Program-made: the position numbers and the translations under genes
Shown: in pieces, positions 19,801 through 27,600 of the stretch
Layout: each line of letters starts with the position of its first letter
Position numbering within the stretch: position 1 is the first letter of the stretch
Assembly: GCA_024228115.1 (NCBI GenBank)
Contig: JAAETT010000465.1
Span: 1 to 44,715, forward strand
DNA length: 44,715 bases
Direction: 5' to 3'
Source of the DNA: a bacterium
GTDB taxonomy: Bacteria > Myxococcota_A > UBA9160 > UBA6930
Notes under the pieces: model-generated
What the model was told of the DNA's origin: nothing
Database searches by the model: none
Seen by the model: only the letters and a program-made list of their open reading frames with translations

Positions 19801-21028
19801 GACATATCAGGTGGAATACGAAGGAGAAGGCACTGTTCTTGAGACAAGAAGTCTCAAAGCAGCACGATCCAAGGCTACATACAGTGATCTTGATTTGTTA
19901 GGACATACCAAGATTACGTTGAAAGAGACAGGGGAGAGAATCCCCAGCAGGGAGGTAAACATGCCACCACCAAAAGACACACTCAGTTTACCCGCCTCAG
20001 GTGAGGAGGTGGATCCGCGGACAGGGGAGATCTTCGGAACGTCATCTCTCGAGGACCCAGATTTTCTTAAGATCCAACGGGAGAGAAACAAAGAACTCAA
20101 AGAACTCTCAGATAAAGCCCAGCGAATCTTTGAAGCCAAAAAAGTCCCTCTCACAGGAGGAGATTTTCCCTACAACAGGGTCCTCCGTCCAGGTCACCTC
20201 ATCAGGGACAAGGACGGGGATGAAGCCTCCCTTCACAAGACCTACATCTCAGAGATGGAACGTAGGCACCTGAGAAACCTCGAGATCATGGACTACATCG
20301 TGAAACATATTCTCGTGGAGGACGTGGACTACTACGTTCGCCTCAAGGTGGTAGAGAAGCCTGGCCAACGTCCCAAGAAGGTGGATGAGAAGATCCTGAT
20401 GAAGGGGGGCGCAGAGAAGATCCGCAACGTCCATGGACTCCAAGCCAAGACAGAAGTGGACTACGGAGTTCAAAGCGTGCTTGAGAAAGCAGGGTTGAAG
20501 GGACATTTCCCCTTCATCACCACACTTACCAACAGCCTCGGGGAGGTAGTGAGTACAGGCCGGGGGGTGGGTATTGCAGACGCGAAAAGAAACACGAACT
20601 CAGCCGTGAAGATGGGACAAAAAAGCTCACACATTGATGCCAACCTCAACTTGGGATACAGCAGTATGTTCGCGCAAGAGCCCGATGAAGGACGTCAGAG
20701 GGACCTTGACAACGGACCCCGAGCTGCGGTAGACCCGAAAGTCTCCGTTACGCTTCCGCCCGAGACTTCAGGTGGTGAGACTGAACCCGGGTTCAAACCA
20801 AAAGAACCCGAGTCCGAAACTCCATATGAGAAGGCTAGTTCTGATGATGCAGCCTACATCCAAACCTTCCTTCAGTTCCGAGGGTTCACTGGTAAGGAGG
20901 GTGAAAAGAAAGCTCTCGAGAGACACGGGGTAGAGCGCGCAGAGGATCTCCCCAAGGAGACAGCAGAGAAGATGGTCAAGGCCATCAAGTCAGAAGTCCA
21001 GAAGGTATCTGAGGGAGGTGAAAAGTGA
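19790..21028 (+). CDS. Putative single-strand annealing/recombination protein
   Basis: The frame is open from 19748; I use ATG 19790, which overlaps the nuclease gene. A strong ribosome site (GGGAGGTAAAC) before ATG 19961 makes a shorter form, or two products, possible. In the 412-residue numbering, DVDYY (about 178-182) and LMKGGAEKIRNVHGL (about 204-217) match a recurrent phage pattern (GVDYG...L.KPGAEKL...F) found beside RecB-like nucleases and SSBs. The C-terminus has a helix-extended-helix-like block (about 360-405). The role in strand annealing is inferred from family memory and neighbours. Confidence 0.6.
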   Translation: MGSKTYQVEYEGEGTVLETRSLKAARSKATYSDLDLLGHTKITLKETGERIPSREVNMPPPKDTLSLPASGEEVDPRTGEIFGTSSLEDPDFLKIQRERNKELKELSDKAQRIFEAKKVPLTGGDFPYNRVLRPGHLIRDKDGDEASLHKTYISEMERRHLRNLEIMDYIVKHILVEDVDYYVRLKVVEKPGQRPKKVDEKILMKGGAEKIRNVHGLQAKTEVDYGVQSVLEKAGLKGHFPFITTLTNSLGEVVSTGRGVGIADAKRNTNSAVKMGQKSSHIDANLNLGYSSMFAQEPDEGRQRDLDNGPRAAVDPKVSVTLPPETSGGETEPGFKPKEPESETPYEKASSDDAAYIQTFLQFRGFTGKEGEKKALERHGVERAEDLPKETAEKMVKAIKSEVQKVSEGGEK

Positions 21029-21573
21029 AGGTCAACTGGGGAGACATTCCCGAGGGTGGTGGAAATGTCATCGTGCCTGATGGCTGGTATCTGGTGAAGG
21101 TGCAGAACATAGACCTTGGGTGGTCTTCTGCTCAGGATGAAATGTGGATCTTTTGGTACGTGATTCAACCAGATGACCGGGCACACAAGTACGTAGGTCA
21201 GAAGATCCGAGACTCGATCGCCTTCTCACCCAAGGGACTTGGCAGGTGCAAGACAGTCCTAACCCGCCTCGGATGTCCTGGGCTCACAGCTTGGGAGTGC
21301 GATGAGACCGTGGCGGATGACACCTTCCATTCTCGATACTCTAACTTCTTGGTCGGGAAGACTGTGCACATAGAGGTCTTTCAGGATAGCTACGAGAAGA
21401 ATGGAAAGACGGTAAGGTGCAACCGAGTAACCTTTGATGGTTACCGGATGACGAACGAGGGGGCTCAGGAACGATCAGAAACCAAGGCCGGGAGTCCCGG
21501 TATCTTCGGTAATCCAGGTGATCTCGCACCCCCACAACAGAAGGAGATCCCTCTAAACGAACTCCCTTTCTGA
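21025..21573 (+). CDS. DUF669/SSB-like single-strand DNA-binding protein
   Basis: GTG 21025 overlaps the upstream stop, preceded by GAGGGAGGTGAAAA. The 182-residue product has a beta-rich N-terminal domain beginning IPEGGGNVIVPDGWYLVKV, typical of DUF669 OB-fold-like phage proteins. It ends in an acidic-hydrophobic tail, LNELPF, like the C-terminus of bacterial SSB. Adjacent nuclease and annealing genes support a role in protecting single-stranded DNA and loading the recombination partner. Confidence 0.75.
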   Translation: MKVNWGDIPEGGGNVIVPDGWYLVKVQNIDLGWSSAQDEMWIFWYVIQPDDRAHKYVGQKIRDSIAFSPKGLGRCKTVLTRLGCPGLTAWECDETVADDTFHSRYSNFLVGKTVHIEVFQDSYEKNGKTVRCNRVTFDGYRMTNEGAQERSETKAGSPGIFGNPGDLAPPQQKEIPLNELPF

Positions 21574-21582
21574 CATGCGCGA

Positions 21583-21647
21583 GGTGACACCGATGTCGGT
21601 CTTCCCCATCTCACATCAACCATCTCTTACCACGACACGGTGTCACC
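21583..21647. repeat. Long-loop inverted repeat upstream of the initiator-like gene
   Basis: GGTGACACCG at 21583-21592 is the perfect reverse complement of CGGTGTCACC at 21638-21647, with a 45-nt spacer. It lies in the 138-bp gap before the initiator-like gene. The TGTCAC core is shared with the repeated TTGTCAC words in the 13.8-14.3 kb control region. It could be a binding site for the initiator or a regulator. Confidence 0.5.
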
Positions 21648-21655
21648 ACCTCCCA

Positions 21656-21689
21656 GCCCCCTCCTGGAGCCTGCTGCCTGGGAGGGGGC
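21656..21689 (+). terminator. Stem-loop, weak terminator or regulatory hairpin
   Basis: A perfect 9-bp stem GCCCCCTCC/GGAGGGGGC with a 16-nt loop is followed by ATTTACAT rather than a run of T, so termination would be weak at best. It separates the recombination block from the initiator-like gene, and could also adjust the upstream message or mark an origin. Confidence 0.4.
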
Positions 21690-21711
21690 ATTTACATAGA
21701 CGGAGAGAAGG

Positions 21712-22863
21712 GTGAAGCCGTCCAACCTGTTGATGGACATCCAGAATTGTGGCTTGAACATCCCAGAGCAGAAGGACGCGCTCTACCTCATCACCTACCT
21801 AGCAGCGAAGGCTTACCCTGACAAGGTTCTCACCACCTCTGCCCGTCTCTTGATGAAGGCCCTCGGATACTCTGGGTGGACGTCTATTCTTCACCTTCTC
21901 GAGGCACTTGAGGAGGGAGGGTGCGTGGCCTTTCGTGAGCTGAATAAGAAGCGTAAGTCCCGTAAAGCGGTAGCGGATCTGTTCGGGGATCCCTTCGAGG
22001 AAGTAACCCATGTCAACGTGGTACTCGTTAAGCATCCTGCATGGTTTGGCAACGAGCGCAAACGAACCCCAGACCCCTTCCAACACGCCTACAAGAAGTA
22101 TATGGCCAAGCTGGATGTACTTGACCCTGAAGCTGCCACACGCGCCCCTACATCCGATAAGGTTAGACACTACTGGGAATGGTGGCGGGACAAGTTCAAG
22201 CAGTACCACGAGCAGATCCTAGGCAAGCGGGTGGACTACAAGGCTGAGAGATCCTTTGATCAAGATCTCGCCTACATCTCCGAGCTAGTCACCATGGATG
22301 ATGAGATCGTGTGGAGAGCAGCCAAGGCTGTGCTCAAGGGAGAAACATCTGGGTGGAATGACCAGAAGGGACGTCCTTGGTGGCTGGCAGGTCAGCGCAC
22401 TATCCGCGCGTGGCTCGAGGGTGCCAAGCTTCTTTTGCATCGAGTGACTACCTTCCAGCAGTTCCGGGTGACCGGAGTCATGGAAGAATTCTACAAGAAC
22501 TGGTGGGAAGGCAAGCTCACGTTCGAGGAGTGCCGTGGTCTCTATCAGCTAGCGGAGGTTGACTTGAAGGAGGCTATGGCCCTGGCGAAGGAGATTCACG
22601 GGTTAGAGTTCAGCCCTCAGGAAGCGGGACTGGGAGGTGTGCCAGAGCATATCAGTAACCGGGTGAACGGGGTTATCAAGGAAGCCCCGAAGACAATCGA
22701 AAACCCCTCATTATTTGACCTGACGGATGAGGATGGTCATGGCGAGAAGCGGGTGGGAGCTGAGAAGGAAACCAAGTTCAAGGGAGGTATGAAGTGGCGT
22801 ACAACGTTTACCAAGAGTTCCTCACGCCAGAAGAAATTGCCTACGGATCGCACGCAGGAATGA
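21712..22863 (+). CDS. Replication-initiator-like protein with winged-helix N-terminus
   Basis: GTG 21712 follows ACGGAGAGAAGG. The 383-residue product begins with a helical domain containing EQKDALYLITYLAA and TSARLLMKALGYSGWTSILH, then LLEALEEGGCV, in the style of winged-helix modules of phage replication initiators and DnaD-like proteins. The middle is rich in aromatic and basic residues (YWEWWRDKFKQYH). The C-terminus is acidic, then basic. No helicase Walker motif is seen. With no polymerase or helicase in this phage, a protein that recruits the host replisome is the likely role. Inverted repeats lie just upstream. Confidence 0.6.
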   Translation: MKPSNLLMDIQNCGLNIPEQKDALYLITYLAAKAYPDKVLTTSARLLMKALGYSGWTSILHLLEALEEGGCVAFRELNKKRKSRKAVADLFGDPFEEVTHVNVVLVKHPAWFGNERKRTPDPFQHAYKKYMAKLDVLDPEAATRAPTSDKVRHYWEWWRDKFKQYHEQILGKRVDYKAERSFDQDLAYISELVTMDDEIVWRAAKAVLKGETSGWNDQKGRPWWLAGQRTIRAWLEGAKLLLHRVTTFQQFRVTGVMEEFYKNWWEGKLTFEECRGLYQLAEVDLKEAMALAKEIHGLEFSPQEAGLGGVPEHISNRVNGVIKEAPKTIENPSLFDLTDEDGHGEKRVGAEKETKFKGGMKWRTTFTKSSSRQKKLPTDRTQE

Positions 22864-23387
22864 TCTGGCATATCAGAATGAACAACAGAGGAAAGAACAA
22901 AGGGCCACAGTGGTGTGGACGAGCTATCCGTGGGGCTCTCGCAGAGATGGCCTTTTGCAAGTGGGCTAATCTCTATTGGAGTGGTCTAGGTTCTGCGTGT
23001 GCTCCTGATGCTGGCTTTCACTTTGAAGTGAGGAACCACGCAGGCGAAAACTATCAGCTTGAGTTCAGACCAAAGGATGATGAAGGAAAGGAGAACAGTA
23101 TCTTCATCTTTGCATGGGGATACTATGACAGGTTTGTTTTTCACGGATGGCAAACTGGTCACTACATCATGGACCACGGAAAGGAAACAGACTTTGGAAA
23201 TGGTCGTCCAACATGCTGGGCTTTGCTAAAGGACCACTTGAAGGATCTCCGAGAGATTGCCTTTCTTGGAGAAAGATGGACGGAGGTACAAGACGAAAGC
23301 ATAGTGAGGAGGATGTACGATGAACCCGCTGCTGGAACTCTTTGGGATCCTGGAAAAGAAGAAGAAAGAGATAGGGGAACTATTTGA
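22794..23387 (+). CDS. PD-(D/E)XK-like hypothetical nuclease
   Basis: GTG 22794 follows AGGGAGGTATGAA inside the 3' end of the initiator-like gene (70-bp overlap). The 197-residue product has GALAEMAFCKWAN (E51), then PDAGFHFEVR (D72, E78, R80) and a later FRPKDD. The order helix with Glu, then Asp, then ExR recalls PD-(D/E)XK folds in which Lys is replaced. That replacement makes catalysis uncertain. The rest is aromatic-rich. A DNA-processing role fits the neighbours, but I could not place the family. Confidence 0.5.
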   Translation: MAYNVYQEFLTPEEIAYGSHAGMIWHIRMNNRGKNKGPQWCGRAIRGALAEMAFCKWANLYWSGLGSACAPDAGFHFEVRNHAGENYQLEFRPKDDEGKENSIFIFAWGYYDRFVFHGWQTGHYIMDHGKETDFGNGRPTCWALLKDHLKDLREIAFLGERWTEVQDESIVRRMYDEPAAGTLWDPGKEEERDRGTI

Positions 23388-23691
23388 CCACGCTGCAAAT
23401 AATGACACTGCTGTCAAATATGCTTACGTAGAAAGAACCCTATACTGGGTACAGGAGCAGATTGCATGTCTGGGAGTAAGAGCCGTCAAGGGAAGCGAGC
23501 CCGGAGAAAAGGACACAACTTCGAGCGAGCCATCTCCAGAATCTTTCGTATCTGGTGGCACTCCACACGAAGAGGCATTCAATCGAGAGCTGGAGGAGAT
23601 GAGGCGGGTGACGTTGAAGGGACCCCACCCTTCCACATCGAGTGCAAGAACCGAGACCGATGGGCCATCCCCGCTTGGTGGAACAAGCTAA
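23320..23691 (+). CDS. Hypothetical protein, 3' half overlaps the resolvase-like gene
   Basis: ATG 23320 has GAGGAGG upstream, an excellent ribosome site. Residues 1-50 are a helical, credible coding stretch (LLELFGILEKKKKEIGELFD, VERTLYWVQEQIACLG). From about residue 50 the frame is shared with the gene beginning at 23466 and the protein becomes Ser/Pro/Thr-rich. It runs to 23691, so 226 bp encode two proteins. The N-terminal part also overlaps the preceding gene by 68 bp. Function unknown. Confidence 0.6.
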   Translation: MNPLLELFGILEKKKKEIGELFDHAANNDTAVKYAYVERTLYWVQEQIACLGVRAVKGSEPGEKDTTSSEPSPESFVSGGTPHEEAFNRELEEMRRVTLKGPHPSTSSARTETDGPSPLGGTS

Positions 23692-23936
23692 AGGGGGAGT
23701 GCAAGGATGAAGGAAAAGTCCCCCTCCTCGTGGTGAAGCTCTCGAGGGCTCACGCCACCGAGAGCCTCGTGGTGATGAACCTCGAGGATCTTTTGGCTAT
23801 CATCACCAGCCCTGTTGACTTGACAGAGAATGTCATCTTTCGAGATACTGGTTGGTTACGCAAGAAATACGACGGAGTTTATCATGCCCAGCAAGAAAGA
23901 GAGAGAGACGCCCTCCTCCTCGGACCTGTTGATTGA
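23466..23936 (+). CDS. PD-(D/E)XK endonuclease, Holliday-junction-resolvase-like
   Basis: ATG 23466 has AGGAG 8 nt upstream. The 156-residue product has a basic N-terminus and KGHNFERAISRIFR (E20). Next comes the core GDVEGTPPFHIECKN with D49, E59 and K61, a textbook D-(x)9-E-x-K site. Proteins of this size and layout in phages are resolvase or VRR-NUC-like endonucleases that cut branched DNA. It overlaps the gene at 23320 by 226 bp in another frame and the next gene by 53 bp. It sits with the other recombination genes. Confidence 0.75.
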   Translation: MSGSKSRQGKRARRKGHNFERAISRIFRIWWHSTRRGIQSRAGGDEAGDVEGTPPFHIECKNRDRWAIPAWWNKLKGECKDEGKVPLLVVKLSRAHATESLVVMNLEDLLAIITSPVDLTENVIFRDTGWLRKKYDGVYHAQQERERDALLLGPVD

Positions 23937-24108
23937 GGAGACCCTCAAGTCCCTCGAGAAAGCCAAGCATGTGGAGGAGACCGAGTCACGTAAGGCAGGA
24001 CGTCCCGTACCGAAGGATATGCACGCCTGTCCCTCGTGCAAGGCTCTGATCCCAAAGAGCATGGAGATGTGCGCTAGCTGCGTGATGGGGAAGGATCCGA
24101 ACTGGTGA
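23884..24108 (+). CDS. Small protein with C-terminal zinc ribbon
   Basis: ATG 23884 follows ACGGAGTTTATC. The 74-residue product is charged and helical, then has CPSCKALIPKSMEMCASC, a zinc ribbon with two cysteine pairs. It overlaps the resolvase-like gene by 53 bp and the following gene by 4 bp. Function unknown; its position suggests a partner of the nucleases. Confidence 0.65.
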   Translation: MPSKKERETPSSSDLLIEETLKSLEKAKHVEETESRKAGRPVPKDMHACPSCKALIPKSMEMCASCVMGKDPNW

Positions 24109-24311
24109 GACGGAGGTCTTTCCTCAAGTCCTGTCTGGGAGCTATTCTCTTCTCAGTAGCTCCGATGTGGGGATGGGAAGGGTATCACGCTCCTAAGCTT
24201 ACCCCTCTTGAGCAGTTCGATGAGATCTTGAAGGAAGCATACATAGAACCCATCCGAGAGTTTCTGAACTCAAAAACCGATCTCCATGGGGTTATGTTTC
24301 AGAAAAGCTAG
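24105..24311 (+). CDS. Leader-anchored mimic of the major capsid N-terminal arm
   Basis: GTG 24105 overlaps the previous stop. Residues 1-24 are a twin-arginine/signal-like leader: RRRSFLK, then the hydrophobic CLGAILFSVAPMWGW. Residues 35-64 align without gaps to residues 5-34 of this phage's major capsid protein (gene 38708-40003). Fifteen of 30 positions are identical, including FD, LKE, Y, PIR, LNSK and G, with several conservative changes. The protein ends soon after the arm (68 residues). A capsid arm tethered to or exported through the membrane could bind capsid or scaffold, or act as a decoy; this is inference. It is the last gene of the early arm. Confidence 0.75.
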   Translation: MRRRSFLKSCLGAILFSVAPMWGWEGYHAPKLTPLEQFDEILKEAYIEPIREFLNSKTDLHGVMFQKS

Positions 24312-24312
24312 C

Positions 24313-24651
24313 CTACTTCCCAGTCTCGATCTTCCGAAGGCGTGAGTCAATCGAGTCCAGACGAGTCTTGATCTCACTCACATCCTCACGGAACCATTCG
24401 GGCGGAACCCCTTGCATGATCCTTCGCTCGAGTTCCATCCCATCCTTGTCCGTGAAACGGTTGTTCTCGATGGTGCTGAGACGCACCTCGTGAGCCACTG
24501 CGGTGGCCCCGAGTACACACGCCAGATAGAACGCCACCTTGGAGAGAATGTCCCAGACGCGAGAAGGAGGAGACTTCTCATTCACTTTCTTGGCTCCTGT
24601 TTGTCCACTTCCCGCAGTGGCCAAAGCGTATCCTCCTTCCTTACGGGGCAA
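24313..24651 (-). CDS. Single-span membrane protein with C-terminal coiled coil
   Basis: This 112-residue protein is the last gene of the minus arm, tail to tail with the plus arm. A basic N-terminus is followed by a transmembrane span (VAFYLACVLGATAVA) at about residues 39-53. Then comes HEVRLSTIENNRFTDKDGMELE and a helix with IKTRLDSIDSRLRKIE. I recall this span plus RLSTIE.NRFT..DG pattern in many phage membrane proteins sometimes labelled as lysis-associated. A holin- or spanin-like role is possible but unproven. Confidence 0.75.
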   Translation of the reverse strand: MPRKEGGYALATAGSGQTGAKKVNEKSPPSRVWDILSKVAFYLACVLGATAVAHEVRLSTIENNRFTDKDGMELERRIMQGVPPEWFREDVSEIKTRLDSIDSRLRKIETGK

Positions 24652-24665
24652 ACTATTTTGAAATC

Positions 24666-27600
24666 CTACCTCGAGGGGAATGCGTCGTCATAAGCCCCCG
24701 CAGCAAAAAGACCCTGGCTTTCTAGTCCCCTTCTCGCGCTCCCTCTCCTGCGCTCCCATCGGGTCTTGGTGAGTCTTCCGTGGATAGCTTTCGCACGTCC
24801 CCACAGCCACGTCTCCGTGGGGTAGTTCTTCATCAACCAAAGAACAATGGTTCCAGGGTTGGAACTCATGACCCACTTCTCTTCAGCAAGGGCTTTCTGC
24901 GCGTCGTTCGTGATCTGCTGTCTCCGAGATGACTCCTCGCCTCCCACATCCCTGAGTCTGGCAGTCTCCCTGCGGTAGAGCTGAGTGTTCAGATCCTTCG
25001 CTCCTACTGCCTTCTTCAGGTGAAGGGTGATGTCCCCGTCATCGATGAGTTCCCCGGTGTCTCTGTCCCTGAAGACCCCTCCTGACATGAGGGAAACAGT
25101 GCTGTTCACGAAGTTCAGTAGCCCGATAGGTGCCAGCTTCTCGTACAGAGGCCCCTTGAAGTTTCTCTTGACGTCCGCTAGGGCCTTGTCACGGGCGTAC
25201 TCGTTACCTTCCAGGGTGGACTGGCCCAGCTCGAAGACATCCATAGCTTGCTGGGCGAAGGGGCCGGGTCCGAATGCGTGCATCGCTGAAGGATAAGGAG
25301 TCCAGATCATTCTCCGACCTGCAATCTCCACCTCTTCGGACATCTCAGGGCCTGCGAACCAGTTCATGATGTCTATGCCCAAGAGCTGACCCATGGTGAA
25401 GACTGCAAGGTTGGCCTGGATGGTCAGTCTGAGGGGAACGCTGAGGGACTTGACTCCAGCTCCGACGCCACCATATCGAAAGGCATTTCCGACGGTACCA
25501 ACCATTGAGTGAGTGATATTGAGTGGCCAGGTAGCGAGCATTCCAACCATTCGTGACAAAGGGCCTCCTTGGATCGCCATCGGAGTACCCATTTTACCGT
25601 ACTTGAATTGCCACTTGTCAACGAAGTGTCTGGCATACATGAATCTGGCTTCATCGATGGCTCCACTTTTCACGAGTCCAAGGACGGTATTCCCAATGGC
25701 CGGGGCCTGTTGCGCAGCAAGGATACCATTACGGAACTTTTGGATGGCTCCCTTATCCCCCCGCATGACTCCTTCAGCGTGTCTCTCGAGGGTAGTATCG
25801 AAGCGTGACTCAGCAGCTGCGTTTGTCATGGCCCGGTTGAACATATCCGAGATCCGGATCATGACCATCGAGGTGTCCGTGGCCTTCTGGTAGACGTCTC
25901 CCACTCGAGAGCGGAGCATCGATGGTTCACTGGTCAGGGCAGGTTCGAACTGATCAATCAGTCCCTTATCCTGGAGCCTCTTCACTTCATCAATGAAACT
26001 CTGATGTCCCCTACTGAATAGCTTTTGAGCTGCTTTGACACCGTGGTACATGCCCAGCTCAGAGAGTGCGATGTTCGTCTGGAACATATCCCTGAGCATG
26101 TTCATGGGCTTGAGACCCACATAGTGCATATAGGCACCAGACGTTAGTACGCCTGAAATCTTATCACCAAAAAAAGGATCACCCATGGCTCGCTGGAAGT
26201 ACTCCGAGCCCGTCATCTGGTGCATCATACGCGCAAAGTTATTCGCGCTATCCTTGATGAACCTTTCCTTCTTGGTAGGGCGTCCTAGCGCGCGTTGGAT
26301 GAAGGTGGTCCACATATCCAACACGCCCTGTGAGGACTCACCGTAGTTGTTCCGGATGAAAAGAAGCTGTTCCTTAGCCTGCTCCACGGGCCCCTTCAAG
26401 AACTTCTTCTTGGTGCCAGCACTGACGTACTTCTCAAGAAGGATGAGAGGATCCTTGATGAGCTGTTGCTTGGCGTCAGGCTTGCCCTTACGTGGCTTCT
26501 CATACCAGACGTCTATGTCCTCGAGGCGTTCACCCACGTCCGCAGCCATGCGGTTGAGAGTCTCATTCAGGTGGGAGATGTAGTTCTTTCGGTAGCGCTT
26601 GACTCCGAACTCAGTGAATAGTTCATCGAAGATCTCCCGAAAGACCTTCGAGATTCTTTCTACCTTGGGTCGGATCTCTGATGGGACCGATGAGACTGGA
26701 ACTCCATCGAGGACATCGTAAACCCAGGTACTCTCCTGGCGGGTCATCCCCACTCCGCGCTCGAAGACTCCGAATATGGAATTCTTCCGAACAGCTCCCA
26801 CCGCATGAAGTCTGTTCGTGATGCCCTTCATGGTCTTCTTGAAGTAGGGCACTGATAGATCCAAGGCTGTACGGACTGGGTTGTAGACCCTAGTGAAGAT
26901 GTGGTAGTAGCCCGGGTCAGGTTGCCCACGATTCTCCTGGCGGTAGGCCACCTCGTGGATCTGCTTGAGTTGATCGAGGAAACTAGCCTTGGGCGGAGGA
27001 AGATCTCTGGCAGGGGGAATCTCCGAGTTCTTCCCGAGAGATGCCTCGAGGGCTTCGTGGCGAGCTGTGCGAGCTGCCTTGATCTCCTCAGCGGTGACAA
27101 GTCCCTTACCTAGGTCCAAGTCCCACCGGCGAAGAGATCTCATCCTCCGGATGAAGTCCCTCATGGCCCGGGTGATGCCCCCACCTCCAGCCCCCAGCAT
27201 CTCGAACCTGGACCCTGAGGCCACTTCGATGTAGTCCGCCACAGGACCGTGAAGGAGATCCTCCGCCCCCACTCCCTGGGATCTCCTACGCTTGGCCATG
27301 TCCTTGAAGTGGTCCATGGCGAATCTCTCTTCTACCGGGAATCCACCCGCAATCTGGGCATACCGATACTGGGACAAATTGTCCCAGAGCCTCTCGGGTG
27401 GAAGATGTCTGCGCCAATCCTCCATCGTGGTGCCGTGGGGTCTGTACTCGGGAGCCCGGGGGTTGAAGACCGCGAAGTCCTGCCACTCTCCACCTGGCAT
27501 CCGGGACTGAAGAATCTCGTACTCCACCCCCTTCAAGCGGGTGCGCTTGTACTGGACCTCAGCTCCCACGGGAGGAGGCTCTGGAGCTAACCACTCTAGC

